Part shown: positions 16,136-24,552 of the stretch, one piece after another | Layout: the number at the start of each line of letters is the position of its first letter | How positions within the stretch are numbered: position 1 is the first letter of the stretch | Origin: Pseudomonas sp. TH41 | Lineage (GTDB): Bacteria; Pseudomonadota; Gammaproteobacteria; Pseudomonadales; Pseudomonadaceae | Length of the DNA: 64,000 bases | NCBI RefSeq assembly: GCF_016650695.1 | Contig: NZ_JAEKFH010000003.1 | Span: 248,001 to 312,000 of the forward strand | Direction: 5' to 3' | Translations under genes and position numbers: made by a program | Notes under the pieces: model-generated | Told to the model about the DNA's origin: nothing | Seen by the model: the letters and a program-made list of their open reading frames with translations, nothing else | Databases searched by the model: none

Positions 16136-17797
16136 ATGGCCGAGCATGAGTTTGACTACCTGATTGTGGGCGCAGGGTCCGCCGGCTGCGTGTTGGCCAA
16201 CCGCTTGGGCGAAGATCCAGCGGTGCGGATTCTGATGCTGGAAGCCGGGCCGGCGGACAAGAGCTGGACTATCGATATGCCGTCCGCGGTGGGAATTGTG
16301 GTCGGCGGCTCGCGCTACAACTGGTGCTATACCTCCGAGCCGGAACCGTACCTGGACGGTCGGCGGATCGGCACACCACGCGGCCGGACGCTGGGCGGTT
16401 CGTCGTCGATCAACGGCATGGTCTATATCCGTGGCCATGCGCTGGATTACGACGGTTGGGCTGAGCAGGGTTGTGACGGCTGGAGTTATCAGGCGGTATT
16501 GCCGTACTTCAAGCGAGCACAAACCCATGCCGACGGCGCGGACGCTTACCGAGGGGCGACCGGGCACTTACACGTCACCCCGGGCGATACGCAAACCCCG
16601 TTGTGCGCAGCGTTTCTGGCGGCCGGCGCCGAGGCCGGGTATGGCTTGAGCAGCGACTTGAATGGCTATCGCCAGGAGGCCTTTGGGCCGGTGGATCGCA
16701 CCACGCGCGACGGACGTCGCTGGAGCACTTCGCGGGGTTATCTGAGCGAGGCGCTGGCGCGGGGCAATGTCCGCGTGGCGACCGATGCGCTGGCATTGCG
16801 CATTCTGTTCGATGACCATCGCGCCATCGGGATCGAGTACGAGCAAAACGGCGAAACGCTTCAGGCCCATGCACGGCGCGAAGTGTTGCTGACGGCTGGC
16901 GCGATCAATTCACCGCAACTGCTGTTGCTGTCCGGCATCGGCCCGGCAGCAGAGTTACGGGACCTGGGGATCACGGTGAAACATGACTTGCCCGGTGTTG
17001 GCCGTCGCCTTAACGATCACCCGGACACGGTCGTGCAGTACCTGTGCAAGAAACCGGTGTCGCTGTATCCATGGACGACGGCGCCCGGCAAATGGTGGAT
17101 CGGTGCGCGTTGGTTCGCCACCCACGATGGCTTGGCGGCGAGCAATCACTTCGAAGCCGGGGCCTTCATTCGCTCGCGGGCGGGCGTTGAACACCCGGAT
17201 CTGCAACTGACGTTCATGCCGCTGGCGGTGAAGCCCGGCAGCGTCGACCTGGTGCCGGGCCACGCGTTTCAGGTGCATATCGACCTGATGCGCCCCACCA
17301 GCCTGGGCAGCGTGACCCTGCGCAGCGCCGACCCTCGACAGCCGCCGCGCATCCTGTTCAATTACCTGAAGACCGAGCAGGATCGGGCCGACATGCGCGC
17401 CGGTGCGCGGTGGGTGCGCGAGATCATCGAGCAACCGGCCATGGCCGCGTTCAAAGGTGACGAGTTGGTGCCCGGCCTCCATGCCCAAAGCGACGAGGCG
17501 CTGGACGCTTGGGCCAGACAGGTCACGGAAACCGGCTACCATGCCAGCGGCACCTGCAAGATGGGGCCGATTGACGACGTCGAAGCGGTGGTCGATGCGC
17601 AATTGCGCGTGCATGGCTTCGATGGCTTGCGCGTGGTGGATGCCTCGATCATGCCGCAGATCGTCAGCGGCAACACCAACGCGCCAACGGTGATGATCGC
17701 GGAAAAAGCCAGTGACATGATTCGTGGCAGGCCACCGCTGCCCAGCAGTGATGTGCCGGTGTGGATTCATCCGCAGTGGCAGACGCGGCAACGATAG
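16136..17797 (+). CDS. GMC oxidoreductase, choline-dehydrogenase-like
   Basis: 553 residues. FAD-binding GAGSAGCVLANRLGE lies near residues 12-26; the GMC signatures GRTLGGSSSINGM and LTAGAINSPQLLLLSGIGP follow; the catalytic histidine sits in GYHASGTCKMG and the C-terminal GNTNAPTVMIAEKASDMI closes the fold. Such enzymes oxidise alcohols such as choline or polyethylene glycols to aldehydes. A GGAG box ten bases upstream supports the ATG chosen over an in-frame ATG 39 bases earlier. It follows the Rieske gene after a REP doublet and precedes the regulator by only nine bases. Confidence 0.85.
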   Translation: MAEHEFDYLIVGAGSAGCVLANRLGEDPAVRILMLEAGPADKSWTIDMPSAVGIVVGGSRYNWCYTSEPEPYLDGRRIGTPRGRTLGGSSSINGMVYIRGHALDYDGWAEQGCDGWSYQAVLPYFKRAQTHADGADAYRGATGHLHVTPGDTQTPLCAAFLAAGAEAGYGLSSDLNGYRQEAFGPVDRTTRDGRRWSTSRGYLSEALARGNVRVATDALALRILFDDHRAIGIEYEQNGETLQAHARREVLLTAGAINSPQLLLLSGIGPAAELRDLGITVKHDLPGVGRRLNDHPDTVVQYLCKKPVSLYPWTTAPGKWWIGARWFATHDGLAASNHFEAGAFIRSRAGVEHPDLQLTFMPLAVKPGSVDLVPGHAFQVHIDLMRPTSLGSVTLRSADPRQPPRILFNYLKTEQDRADMRAGARWVREIIEQPAMAAFKGDELVPGLHAQSDEALDAWARQVTETGYHASGTCKMGPIDDVEAVVDAQLRVHGFDGLRVVDASIMPQIVSGNTNAPTVMIAEKASDMIRGRPPLPSSDVPVWIHPQWQTRQR

Positions 17798-17806
17798 AGA
17801 TGACTT

Positions 17807-18880
17807 ATGAGTAATCAACCGTCTGACAGTGCTCCGCCCGTGCAAACCCGCTTCACCTGGCGGCGTGGTGAAGTCGCGCCGCTGCGGGTGGCGGTGCTGC
17901 TGTTGCCGTCGTTTTCCAACTTCGGCCTGGCGGCGGTGCTCGAACCGTTGGCCATTGCCAATTGGCTGACCCAACGCCCGTTGTTCCAGTGGTCGCTGCT
18001 GTCCCTGGACGGCGAACCGGTGCAGGCCAGTAATGGCCTGATGACCGTGGCCAACGACAGTCTGCGCACCGATCAGGGTTTTGATGTGTGCCTGGTGATT
18101 GCCAGTTTCGATGTGCATAAACACAGTCGGAACCTGGCGCTCAAGAGCTGGCTGCGCAAGCAGGCGTTGTTCGGCGCCGTGTTGGCGGGCGTGGAAACCG
18201 GCACGGAATTGCTCGCAGCGGCCGGTGTACTCGACGGCTATGAAGCCGCGGTGCATTGGGACAATCTGCAGGGCTTTCAGGAGAGCTATCCGCGCGTTCA
18301 TGCCAAGCCGCAGCTCTACACGCTTGAGCGTCAGCGCATGACCTGCGCCGGCGCGACGACCACGCTGGACATGCTGCTCGGCTGGATCGACCACACCATC
18401 GACAGCGAGTTGGCGCGGGAAATCGGCATGCACCTGCTGATGGGCCACGTGCGCGCGCCAGCGGACCATCAACTCGACGGCGGCCTGACCCATACCGGGA
18501 TGTACGGCAGCAAGATTCGCCGTGCCGTGCAACTGATGGAGAAAGCGCTGGAGGAGCCGCTCGATTGCGAAGTGATTGCCGGTCAGGTCGGTTTATCGCG
18601 GCGACAACTGGAGCGCCAATTCAAGCATCAAACCGGCCTGTCGCCGCTCAAGTACTACATCACCCTGCGTCTGGCCAGGGCCCACAGTTTGCTGCAACAG
18701 ACGCGCCTCAGCGTCGCCCAGGTGGCGGCCTGCTCCGGGTTCGGTTCGCTGGAGCACTTTTCCCGCACCTACCGCGCCCGTTTCGGTTGCCCGCCCAGCG
18801 AGGATCGCAGCCAGATCTGGAGCGCCCCGGTGATGCGCCAGCCGCTGCGCAAAGCGCATCGGCCGGCCGAGGCGGATTGA
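17807..18880 (+). CDS. GlxA/GbdR-type AraC regulator (DJ-1 domain plus HTH)
   Basis: 357 residues. Residues ~25-200 form a DJ-1/PfpI (class I glutamine amidotransferase-like) sensor domain; the nucleophile position reads GVETGTELLA, without cysteine, so it senses and does not catalyse. Residues ~245-340 form an AraC double helix-turn-helix (CEVIAGQVGLSRRQLERQFK, VAQVAACSGFGSLEHFSRTY). The same layout is found in GbdR and CdhR, regulators of betaine and carnitine catabolism. It is co-directional with the GMC gene, nine bases away, and likely controls the oxygenase/dehydrogenase genes. Confidence 0.85.
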   Translation: MSNQPSDSAPPVQTRFTWRRGEVAPLRVAVLLLPSFSNFGLAAVLEPLAIANWLTQRPLFQWSLLSLDGEPVQASNGLMTVANDSLRTDQGFDVCLVIASFDVHKHSRNLALKSWLRKQALFGAVLAGVETGTELLAAAGVLDGYEAAVHWDNLQGFQESYPRVHAKPQLYTLERQRMTCAGATTTLDMLLGWIDHTIDSELAREIGMHLLMGHVRAPADHQLDGGLTHTGMYGSKIRRAVQLMEKALEEPLDCEVIAGQVGLSRRQLERQFKHQTGLSPLKYYITLRLARAHSLLQQTRLSVAQVAACSGFGSLEHFSRTYRARFGCPPSEDRSQIWSAPVMRQPLRKAHRPAEAD

Positions 18881-18882
18881 TC

Positions 18883-19611
18883 TCATCGCCGATAACCCGC
18901 CTCCTCCTCGTCCAGAATCCCCATCAGCGCATTGAAATGCTTGTCGGCAAAGCCCGGATAATCGAGCCATTGCCGGCAGGTCTTGCGGGCGATCTCGTCA
19001 CTGACAATGCGCAACTCGCGGCCTGTGGACAGCGCGGTGATGTAGGTCTCGCAGGCACGCTCGAAGTAGTACAGATCATCGAACGCCTGGGCGATGGTTG
19101 GCGCCGCGACCAACAGACCGTGGTTGCCCATCAACAGAATCGGTTTATCGCCCAGCAGGTGGCTGACACGTTCAGCCTCGTCCCCCAGCCCCATGCCGTC
19201 GAACCCGTCATCGATGGCCACCCGCTCGAAAAACCTCATCGAATTTTGCTCGAGGGGCGGCAGCCGCGAATCCGCCAGGCAGGCCAGCGCCGTCGCGTAT
19301 CGGGAGTGGGTATGAAGAATGCAACGGGCGTGCGGCTGATTGCGGTGCAAGGCGCTGTGCAAGGCCCACGCGGTGATGTCCGGCGCGTCCGGGCGGTCGA
19401 GGCTGGCGGGATCATCGGCATTCACCAGCAGCAGGTCGCTGGCCTTGATCCGCGAGAAATGCGTGCCGTAAGGGTTGATCAGAAACTCCCGACCGTCGCC
19501 GGATACCGCCACGCTGAAGTGATTGGCGATGGACTCGTGCAGGTTCAACCGCGCGGCCCAGCGAAAGGCGCAGGCCAGGCGGACTCTCAGTTGTTCGACA
19601 GCTTGGCTCAT
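18883..19611 (-). CDS. Class II aldolase/adducin family protein
   Basis: 242 residues. The class II aldolase/adducin fold is marked by NHFSVAV near residue 30, the metal ligands in HTHSRY near residue 100 and HGLLV near 163. Relatives include L-fuculose-phosphate aldolase and many adducin-like proteins of unknown substrate, so no reaction is assigned. It converges on the AraC regulator with a two-base gap and is not part of the same transcript. Its promoter faces the MFS gene side. Confidence 0.8.
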   Translation of the reverse strand: MSQAVEQLRVRLACAFRWAARLNLHESIANHFSVAVSGDGREFLINPYGTHFSRIKASDLLLVNADDPASLDRPDAPDITAWALHSALHRNQPHARCILHTHSRYATALACLADSRLPPLEQNSMRFFERVAIDDGFDGMGLGDEAERVSHLLGDKPILLMGNHGLLVAAPTIAQAFDDLYYFERACETYITALSTGRELRIVSDEIARKTCRQWLDYPGFADKHFNALMGILDEEEAGYRR

Positions 19612-19737
19612 GGCGTCCCCCAGGGTTCGTTATCGATTGTCTGGCAGTGTAGAGAGACGCCTTGTGCGCACTTGACGGGAAACGACATTGGCTGCCGTTA
19701 TCCAGCGGCACGGCGACGGCGCAGTGCCGGAGAACGA

Positions 19738-20871
19738 TCAACCAGTGGATTTTCTATCGGTCGACGCCAGTAGCAACGCCACCGCGCCACACAGCATCAA
19801 TGTTTCACCCAGCGCTTGTCCCCAGGCTGCCAACATCAACCCACCGCCAATCAACAGGTAGTACAGCAATCCAAACAGCGCGCCAGCCGTTCCCAGCCGA
19901 TCGCCATAGTTCACCAGTGCCGAGCCGAGGATATTCGGGATTGCCATGCCGAACGCCAGCACCACCAGCAACATCGCCAGTACAAATACGGCGCTTTCTT
20001 CAAGCAGCAAGACGCCGCTGGCCCCCACCAAGGTCAGCGCCGCCGCCACCTGAATCAGTTGCGAACCACTTACGCCTCGTTGCAGCAGTCGCTTGTTGAG
20101 CCACGCGCCGAGGCCGGAGCCAAGGGCCAGAATCACGCCGCTGTAGCCGAACAGCTGCGCACTCAGGCCCAGGCGTTGAAACATGAAGGGGCCGAGGCTG
20201 TAGTAGCTGAACAGGGCAATGTTGAACAACGCCACCAACAGCGTCGAATACCAGATATCGCGGTCACGCAGCATTCGCCACAGCGTCTCGAACAGCGGGG
20301 GCGTCTTGACAGGCTGCGGCCTGGTTTCCGGCAAGGTCAGCAGGCACCACAGCCATAACGCCGAGGACAACAGAAAAAGACATCCCAACACCCCTCGATA
20401 ACCGAAGGCCTGCACCAAACTCGCGCCAGTGAACAGGCCGATGGCCGGACTGGCCGCCAGTGCGATGCCCATGACTGAAAACACCTGCGCCAGTTCCGCG
20501 CCCTTGAAGCGGTCGCGCAACAGCGTTTGTGTAACGACCGAACCGACCGCCGCACCGAACGCGGCCAGCGCCTGGGCCATCAGCAGCGCATCGAACGTAC
20601 GGGCATTCAGCGCCAGGATCGAAGCCCCCGTGTACAACGCCAGACCGGCGAGCATCGAGGGTCGTCGGCCAATCCGGTCGCACATCCGGCCCCACACCAC
20701 CACGCCAAACGCGAAGGCCAGGAAATACACGGAAAGGATTTGCGCAGCCTCTTGCGAGCCGATGGCAAACGCTAGACCGATGTCCACCAGTGCAGGGCTG
20801 TAAAGGGTTTGAGCGATCTGGGGAAACATCAGCAAGGCGATGGCCAACATCGTTAAATTTTTCGAATTCAT
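19738..20871 (-). CDS. MFS drug/H+ antiporter, Bcr/CmlA-like (DHA1)
   Basis: 377 residues with twelve predicted helices, the DHA1 loop motif GRMCDRIGRRPSMLAG after helix 2 and ALAAFGAAVGSVVTQTLLRDR in helix 4-5. It resembles bicyclomycin/chloramphenicol-type exporters. The ATG with AGAAGG eight bases upstream was preferred to one six codons earlier. The gene is divergent from an AraC regulator 46 bases away, which makes it a probable target of that regulator. Confidence 0.85.
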   Translation of the reverse strand: MNSKNLTMLAIALLMFPQIAQTLYSPALVDIGLAFAIGSQEAAQILSVYFLAFAFGVVVWGRMCDRIGRRPSMLAGLALYTGASILALNARTFDALLMAQALAAFGAAVGSVVTQTLLRDRFKGAELAQVFSVMGIALAASPAIGLFTGASLVQAFGYRGVLGCLFLLSSALWLWCLLTLPETRPQPVKTPPLFETLWRMLRDRDIWYSTLLVALFNIALFSYYSLGPFMFQRLGLSAQLFGYSGVILALGSGLGAWLNKRLLQRGVSGSQLIQVAAALTLVGASGVLLLEESAVFVLAMLLVVLAFGMAIPNILGSALVNYGDRLGTAGALFGLLYYLLIGGGLMLAAWGQALGETLMLCGAVALLLASTDRKSTG

Positions 20872-20917
20872 CACACCTTCTCTTTTCAAGAAAAACTGCC
20901 GAGCAGCTTAAGAAGTC

Positions 20918-21736
20918 GTGACTGACGTATTATCTGAATCCCGCCAATTAATCGTTGAAATCGGACAAACCATGGCCTGGCTCGACGCCCACGCACCCTT
21001 CGATCCCGACAGCTATCAGGCGTCGGTTATCGGTATTGCTGCGACCCTTGGCAATCACGACTCCGGCGTGCATCAACATCAACGCGGACAACTGCTGTTC
21101 ACCCGCCAAGGCTGCACGCGCATTACGCTGGCGCAACAGCTATGCCTGCTGCCGCCCTCCCGCGCCGCTTGGATTCCACCGGGAGTCGCCCATCGCGCAG
21201 TGATGCAACACAGCGTCGACTACCGGTCGATTTACCTGCTACCCGAGTTGTGCGCCGAGCTGCCGCACCATGTCTGTGTGATTGCAGTCAGCCCGTTGCT
21301 GCGAGCCGTGCTGGAGGCAATCGCCCACTCCGACTTCGGCACCGATTGGCAGCAGGGCCGGTTTGTTCATTTACTGGGTCTGTGCCTGAGCGAAATTCGC
21401 GACGCCGCGCACCAACCGATGCTCTTGCCATTACCTCACGACAAACGCCTGGCACCGCTCCTCTCCACTGTCGAGCACTTGCCGCCGGAGCTTCAGGTTC
21501 TGGAAGCGCAAGTCGGCGCCAGCGGCCGAACCATTGGGCGAATCTTCCAGCGTGAAACCGGCATGAGTTATCAGCAATGGCGCCAACAGTGGCGGCTGAT
21601 GCGCGCCATCGAGCTGCTGTCGACGGGGCGAAACATCGGCTACAGCACGTTCGAGCTGGGTTTTTCCAGCGACAGCGCATTCATCGCCTTCTTTAAGGAC
21701 ATGACCGGTTTTACGCCCGGCACGTGGCTCAAATAA
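20918..21736 (+). CDS. AraC-family regulator with cupin sensor domain
   Basis: 272 residues from a GTG start with an AAGAAG box; an ATG 18 codons later is an alternative. The N-terminal cupin half (HQHQRGQLLFTRQGCTRI...LLPPSRAAWIPPGVAHRA) is typical of AraC sensors of small molecules; the C-terminal half has the AraC HTH (VGASGRTIGRIFQRETGMSY, IGYSTFELGFSSDSAFIAFF). It lies between a divergent MFS exporter and a downstream EmrAB-like pump, and may control both. Confidence 0.85.
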   Translation: MTDVLSESRQLIVEIGQTMAWLDAHAPFDPDSYQASVIGIAATLGNHDSGVHQHQRGQLLFTRQGCTRITLAQQLCLLPPSRAAWIPPGVAHRAVMQHSVDYRSIYLLPELCAELPHHVCVIAVSPLLRAVLEAIAHSDFGTDWQQGRFVHLLGLCLSEIRDAAHQPMLLPLPHDKRLAPLLSTVEHLPPELQVLEAQVGASGRTIGRIFQRETGMSYQQWRQQWRLMRAIELLSTGRNIGYSTFELGFSSDSAFIAFFKDMTGFTPGTWLK

Positions 21737-21774
21737 TTACCTGACGGCCGGCAACAAAAATCATTTGCCATCAA

Positions 21775-21805
21775 ATATTACACGCGTCATATTACAGACG
21801 TAATA
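21775..21805. promoter_or_regulatory. Candidate AraC operator ahead of the EmrA-like gene
   Basis: Two direct copies of ATATTACA spaced 14 bases apart (21775 and 21789); the second extends into the inverted repeat TATTAC-AGAC-GTAATA (21790-21805). It sits 28 bases before the EmrA-like ATG. A related TAATACGTC (minus strand) lies at the start of the AraC gene. Confidence 0.4.
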
Positions 21806-21832
21806 AACACCCGTTGCCACAGGTATTCATCC

Positions 21833-22954
21833 ATGACCAGCATGCCCAGCCTTGAATCCGACCTCGCCGTCCCGGTGAGTACACCCAAGCCTCCCCTGCT
21901 CAAACGGTTGATCCTGCTGATTGCGCTCATTGCGGCCTTGGTGTTCGCCGGGCTGTACGCCACCCACTGGTGGACCGCCGGCCGCTTCATCGAAGAAACC
22001 GACGACGCCTACATTGGTGGCGACGTGACGGTGATCGGGCCGAAGGTGGCGGGTTATATCGAAGAAGTGCTGGTCACTGATAACCAGCAAGTGAAGGCCG
22101 GCGATGTGTTGATTCGTCTCGATTCCCGCGACTACCGCGCCAACCTGGCCAAGGCTGAAGGTGCGGTGGCCGCTGAAGAGGCATTGCTCGCCAACCTCGA
22201 CGCCACCGAGCAATTGCAACAGGCCGTCATCGGCCAGGCTCGCGCCGGCATCGATGCCGCCGGTGCCGAAACCTCCCGCTCCCGGGATGACGATGCTCGC
22301 TACAAAAAACTGGTGGGCAGCAACGCCGTCTCGGTGGAAAGCGCCCAACGGGCCAACGCCACCTTCAAGACCGCCCAGGCCCAAAGTGCCCGCGCTCAGG
22401 CGGAACTGCTGGCGTCGCAGCGGCAACTGAATGTGATCGCCACCCAGAAACAGCAAGCCCGCGCAGCTTTGATACAGGCAAAGGCCGAACGTGACCTGGC
22501 GCAATTGAACGTGAGCTATACCGAACTGAAGGCGCCTGTGGACGGCGTGATCGGCAATCGCCGGGCGCGGGTCGGCGCTTACGCGCAGGCCGGGTCGCAG
22601 TTGCTGTCGGTGGTGCCGTCCAGCGGTTTGTGGGTCGATGCCAACTTCAAAGAAGATCAACTGGCGCGCATGACACCGGGCCAACGGGTGATCGTTCATG
22701 CCGACGTGCTCTCGGGACAGGAATTCCACGGTCATCTGGACAGTCTGGCCCCGGCCAGTGGTTCGCAGTTCAGCGTATTGCCACCGGAAAACGCCACCGG
22801 CAACTTCACTAAAATCGTGCAGCGGGTGCCAGTGCGCATCCTGCTCGACCCGGCCGATGGTGTGCTCGGTCATTTGCGTCCGGGCCTGTCAGTAACCGCT
22901 GAAGTGGATACGCGCAAGGCGCCTGAAACACCAGCCGTGGCCAGCGCGCCATGA
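21833..22954 (+). CDS. EmrA/HlyD-family membrane fusion protein
   Basis: 373 residues: a cytoplasmic N-terminus, one transmembrane anchor (about residues 23-45), a split lipoyl domain (YIEEVLVTDNQQVKAGDVL and later ELKAPVDGVIGNRRARVGA) and a coiled-coil hairpin of about 100 residues between. It is the periplasmic adaptor of a tripartite drug pump with the following DHA2 transporter, whose start overlaps its stop by four bases (ATGA). No outer-membrane channel gene is adjacent. Confidence 0.9.
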   Translation: MTSMPSLESDLAVPVSTPKPPLLKRLILLIALIAALVFAGLYATHWWTAGRFIEETDDAYIGGDVTVIGPKVAGYIEEVLVTDNQQVKAGDVLIRLDSRDYRANLAKAEGAVAAEEALLANLDATEQLQQAVIGQARAGIDAAGAETSRSRDDDARYKKLVGSNAVSVESAQRANATFKTAQAQSARAQAELLASQRQLNVIATQKQQARAALIQAKAERDLAQLNVSYTELKAPVDGVIGNRRARVGAYAQAGSQLLSVVPSSGLWVDANFKEDQLARMTPGQRVIVHADVLSGQEFHGHLDSLAPASGSQFSVLPPENATGNFTKIVQRVPVRILLDPADGVLGHLRPGLSVTAEVDTRKAPETPAVASAP

Positions 22955-24543
22955 ACCGCGCCATCGCCGTTCCCGCCCAGCCGTTCAATGCCGCCGACAT
23001 GGCAACGGCGACCAAGGTATTTGCCTTCGCCTCGATGTGCATCGGCATGTTCATTGCGCTGCTGGATATCCAGATCGTTTCCGCCTCGTTGCGCGACATT
23101 GGCGGCGGGCTCTCGGCGGGCACCGATGAAACGGCGTGGGTGCAGACCAGCTACCTGATTGCTGAAATCATCGTGATCCCATTGTCTGGCTGGCTGTCCC
23201 GCGTGTTCTCGACGCGCTGGTTGTTCTGCGCTTCGGCGGTGGGTTTCACCTTGGCCAGCCTCCTGTGCGGCGCAGCCTGGAACATCCAGAGCATGATCAC
23301 CTTTCGCGCGCTGCAAGGCTTTATCGGCGGTTCGATGATCCCGATGGTGTTCACCACGGCGTTCGTTTTCTTCACCGGCAAACAGCGGGTAATTGCTGCC
23401 GCAACCATTGGTGCGGTGGCTTCGCTGGCACCCACCCTCGGTCCGGTGATCGGCGGGTGGATCACCGATATTTCCTCTTGGCACTGGCTGTTCTACATCA
23501 ACCTGGTACCGGGGATTTTCGTCGCGGTGGCGGTGCCGATGCTGGTGAAAATCGACCAGCCTGAACTCTCTCTGCTCAAAGGTGCCGATTACTTGAGCAT
23601 GCTGTTCATGGCACTGTTTCTCGGCTGCCTGGAATACACCCTGGAAGAAGGCCCGCGCTGGAACTGGTTCAGCGACCACACGATCCTGACCACGGCATGG
23701 ATCAGCGGCCTCGCCGGTCTGGCCTTCATCGGCCGAACCCTGCACGTGGCCAACCCGGTCGTCGATTTGCGCGCCTTGAAAGATCGCAACTTCGCCCTCG
23801 GCTGCTTCTTTTCATTCGTCACCGGGATCGGCCTGTTCGCCACGATTTACCTGACGCCGCTGTTTCTCGGTCGGGTGCGTGGCTATGGCGCATTGGACAT
23901 TGGCCTGGCGGTTTTTTCTACCGGGGTGTTCCAGATCATGGCCATTCCGCTGTACGCCTTTCTGGCCAACCGCGTCGATCTGCGCTGGATCATGATGACC
24001 GGCCTGGGGCTGTTTGCCCTGTCGATGTGGGATTTCAGCCCGATCACCCATGACTGGGGGGCAAAAGAACTGCTGTTGCCGCAAGCCTTTCGCGGAATTG
24101 CCCAGCAACTGGCGGTGCCGCCAGCGGTGACGCTGACGCTCGGCGGACTGGCGCCCGCGCGGCTCAAACATGCTTCGGGGTTGTTCAACTTGATGCGCAA
24201 CCTGGGCGGCGCCATCGGCATCGCTGCGTGCGCGACCATTCTCAACGACCGGACCAACCTGCACTTCACGCGGTTGGCGGAGAACCTCAACAGCACCAAC
24301 GAAGCCCTTAACCAGTGGCTGTCCCAGGTCGGCAACAACTTCGCCGCTCTGGGCCAGAGCGGCGATGTCGGGGTGACCGCCAGCCTGCATCAGCTCTGGC
24401 TGCTGACCTACCGCGAAGCCCAGACGCAAACCTATGGCGACGCGTTCCTGATGATCATGGTCTGCTTCATCATCGCCACGGCGATGGTGCCCCTGATGCG
24501 CAAGGTGCGACCACCGGCCGCGCCGAGTGCCGATGGCCATTGA
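22951..24543 (+). CDS. EmrB-like DHA2 MFS transporter
   Basis: 530 residues with about fourteen hydrophobic helices. DHA2 features: LLDIQIVSASLRDIGGGLSA after helix 1, WVQTSYLIAEIIVIPLSGWL, and APTLGPVIGGWITDISSWHW (motif C, antiporter signature). It exports toxic compounds in exchange for protons, coupled to the EmrA-like adaptor. The last 21 codons have a diverged second copy at 27287-27351, beyond the protease gene, where the neighbouring gene would once have followed directly. This suggests that the 3' part of the present gene, or more, was brought in by recombination. Confidence 0.9.
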   Translation: MNRAIAVPAQPFNAADMATATKVFAFASMCIGMFIALLDIQIVSASLRDIGGGLSAGTDETAWVQTSYLIAEIIVIPLSGWLSRVFSTRWLFCASAVGFTLASLLCGAAWNIQSMITFRALQGFIGGSMIPMVFTTAFVFFTGKQRVIAAATIGAVASLAPTLGPVIGGWITDISSWHWLFYINLVPGIFVAVAVPMLVKIDQPELSLLKGADYLSMLFMALFLGCLEYTLEEGPRWNWFSDHTILTTAWISGLAGLAFIGRTLHVANPVVDLRALKDRNFALGCFFSFVTGIGLFATIYLTPLFLGRVRGYGALDIGLAVFSTGVFQIMAIPLYAFLANRVDLRWIMMTGLGLFALSMWDFSPITHDWGAKELLLPQAFRGIAQQLAVPPAVTLTLGGLAPARLKHASGLFNLMRNLGGAIGIAACATILNDRTNLHFTRLAENLNSTNEALNQWLSQVGNNFAALGQSGDVGVTASLHQLWLLTYREAQTQTYGDAFLMIMVCFIIATAMVPLMRKVRPPAAPSADGH

Positions 24544-24552
24544 GGCTCGCCA

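Noticed and set aside
16955..18532. Long minus-strand frame across the GMC and AraC genes
   Set aside because: It covers two genes with intact family motifs on the plus strand and has no motif of its own.
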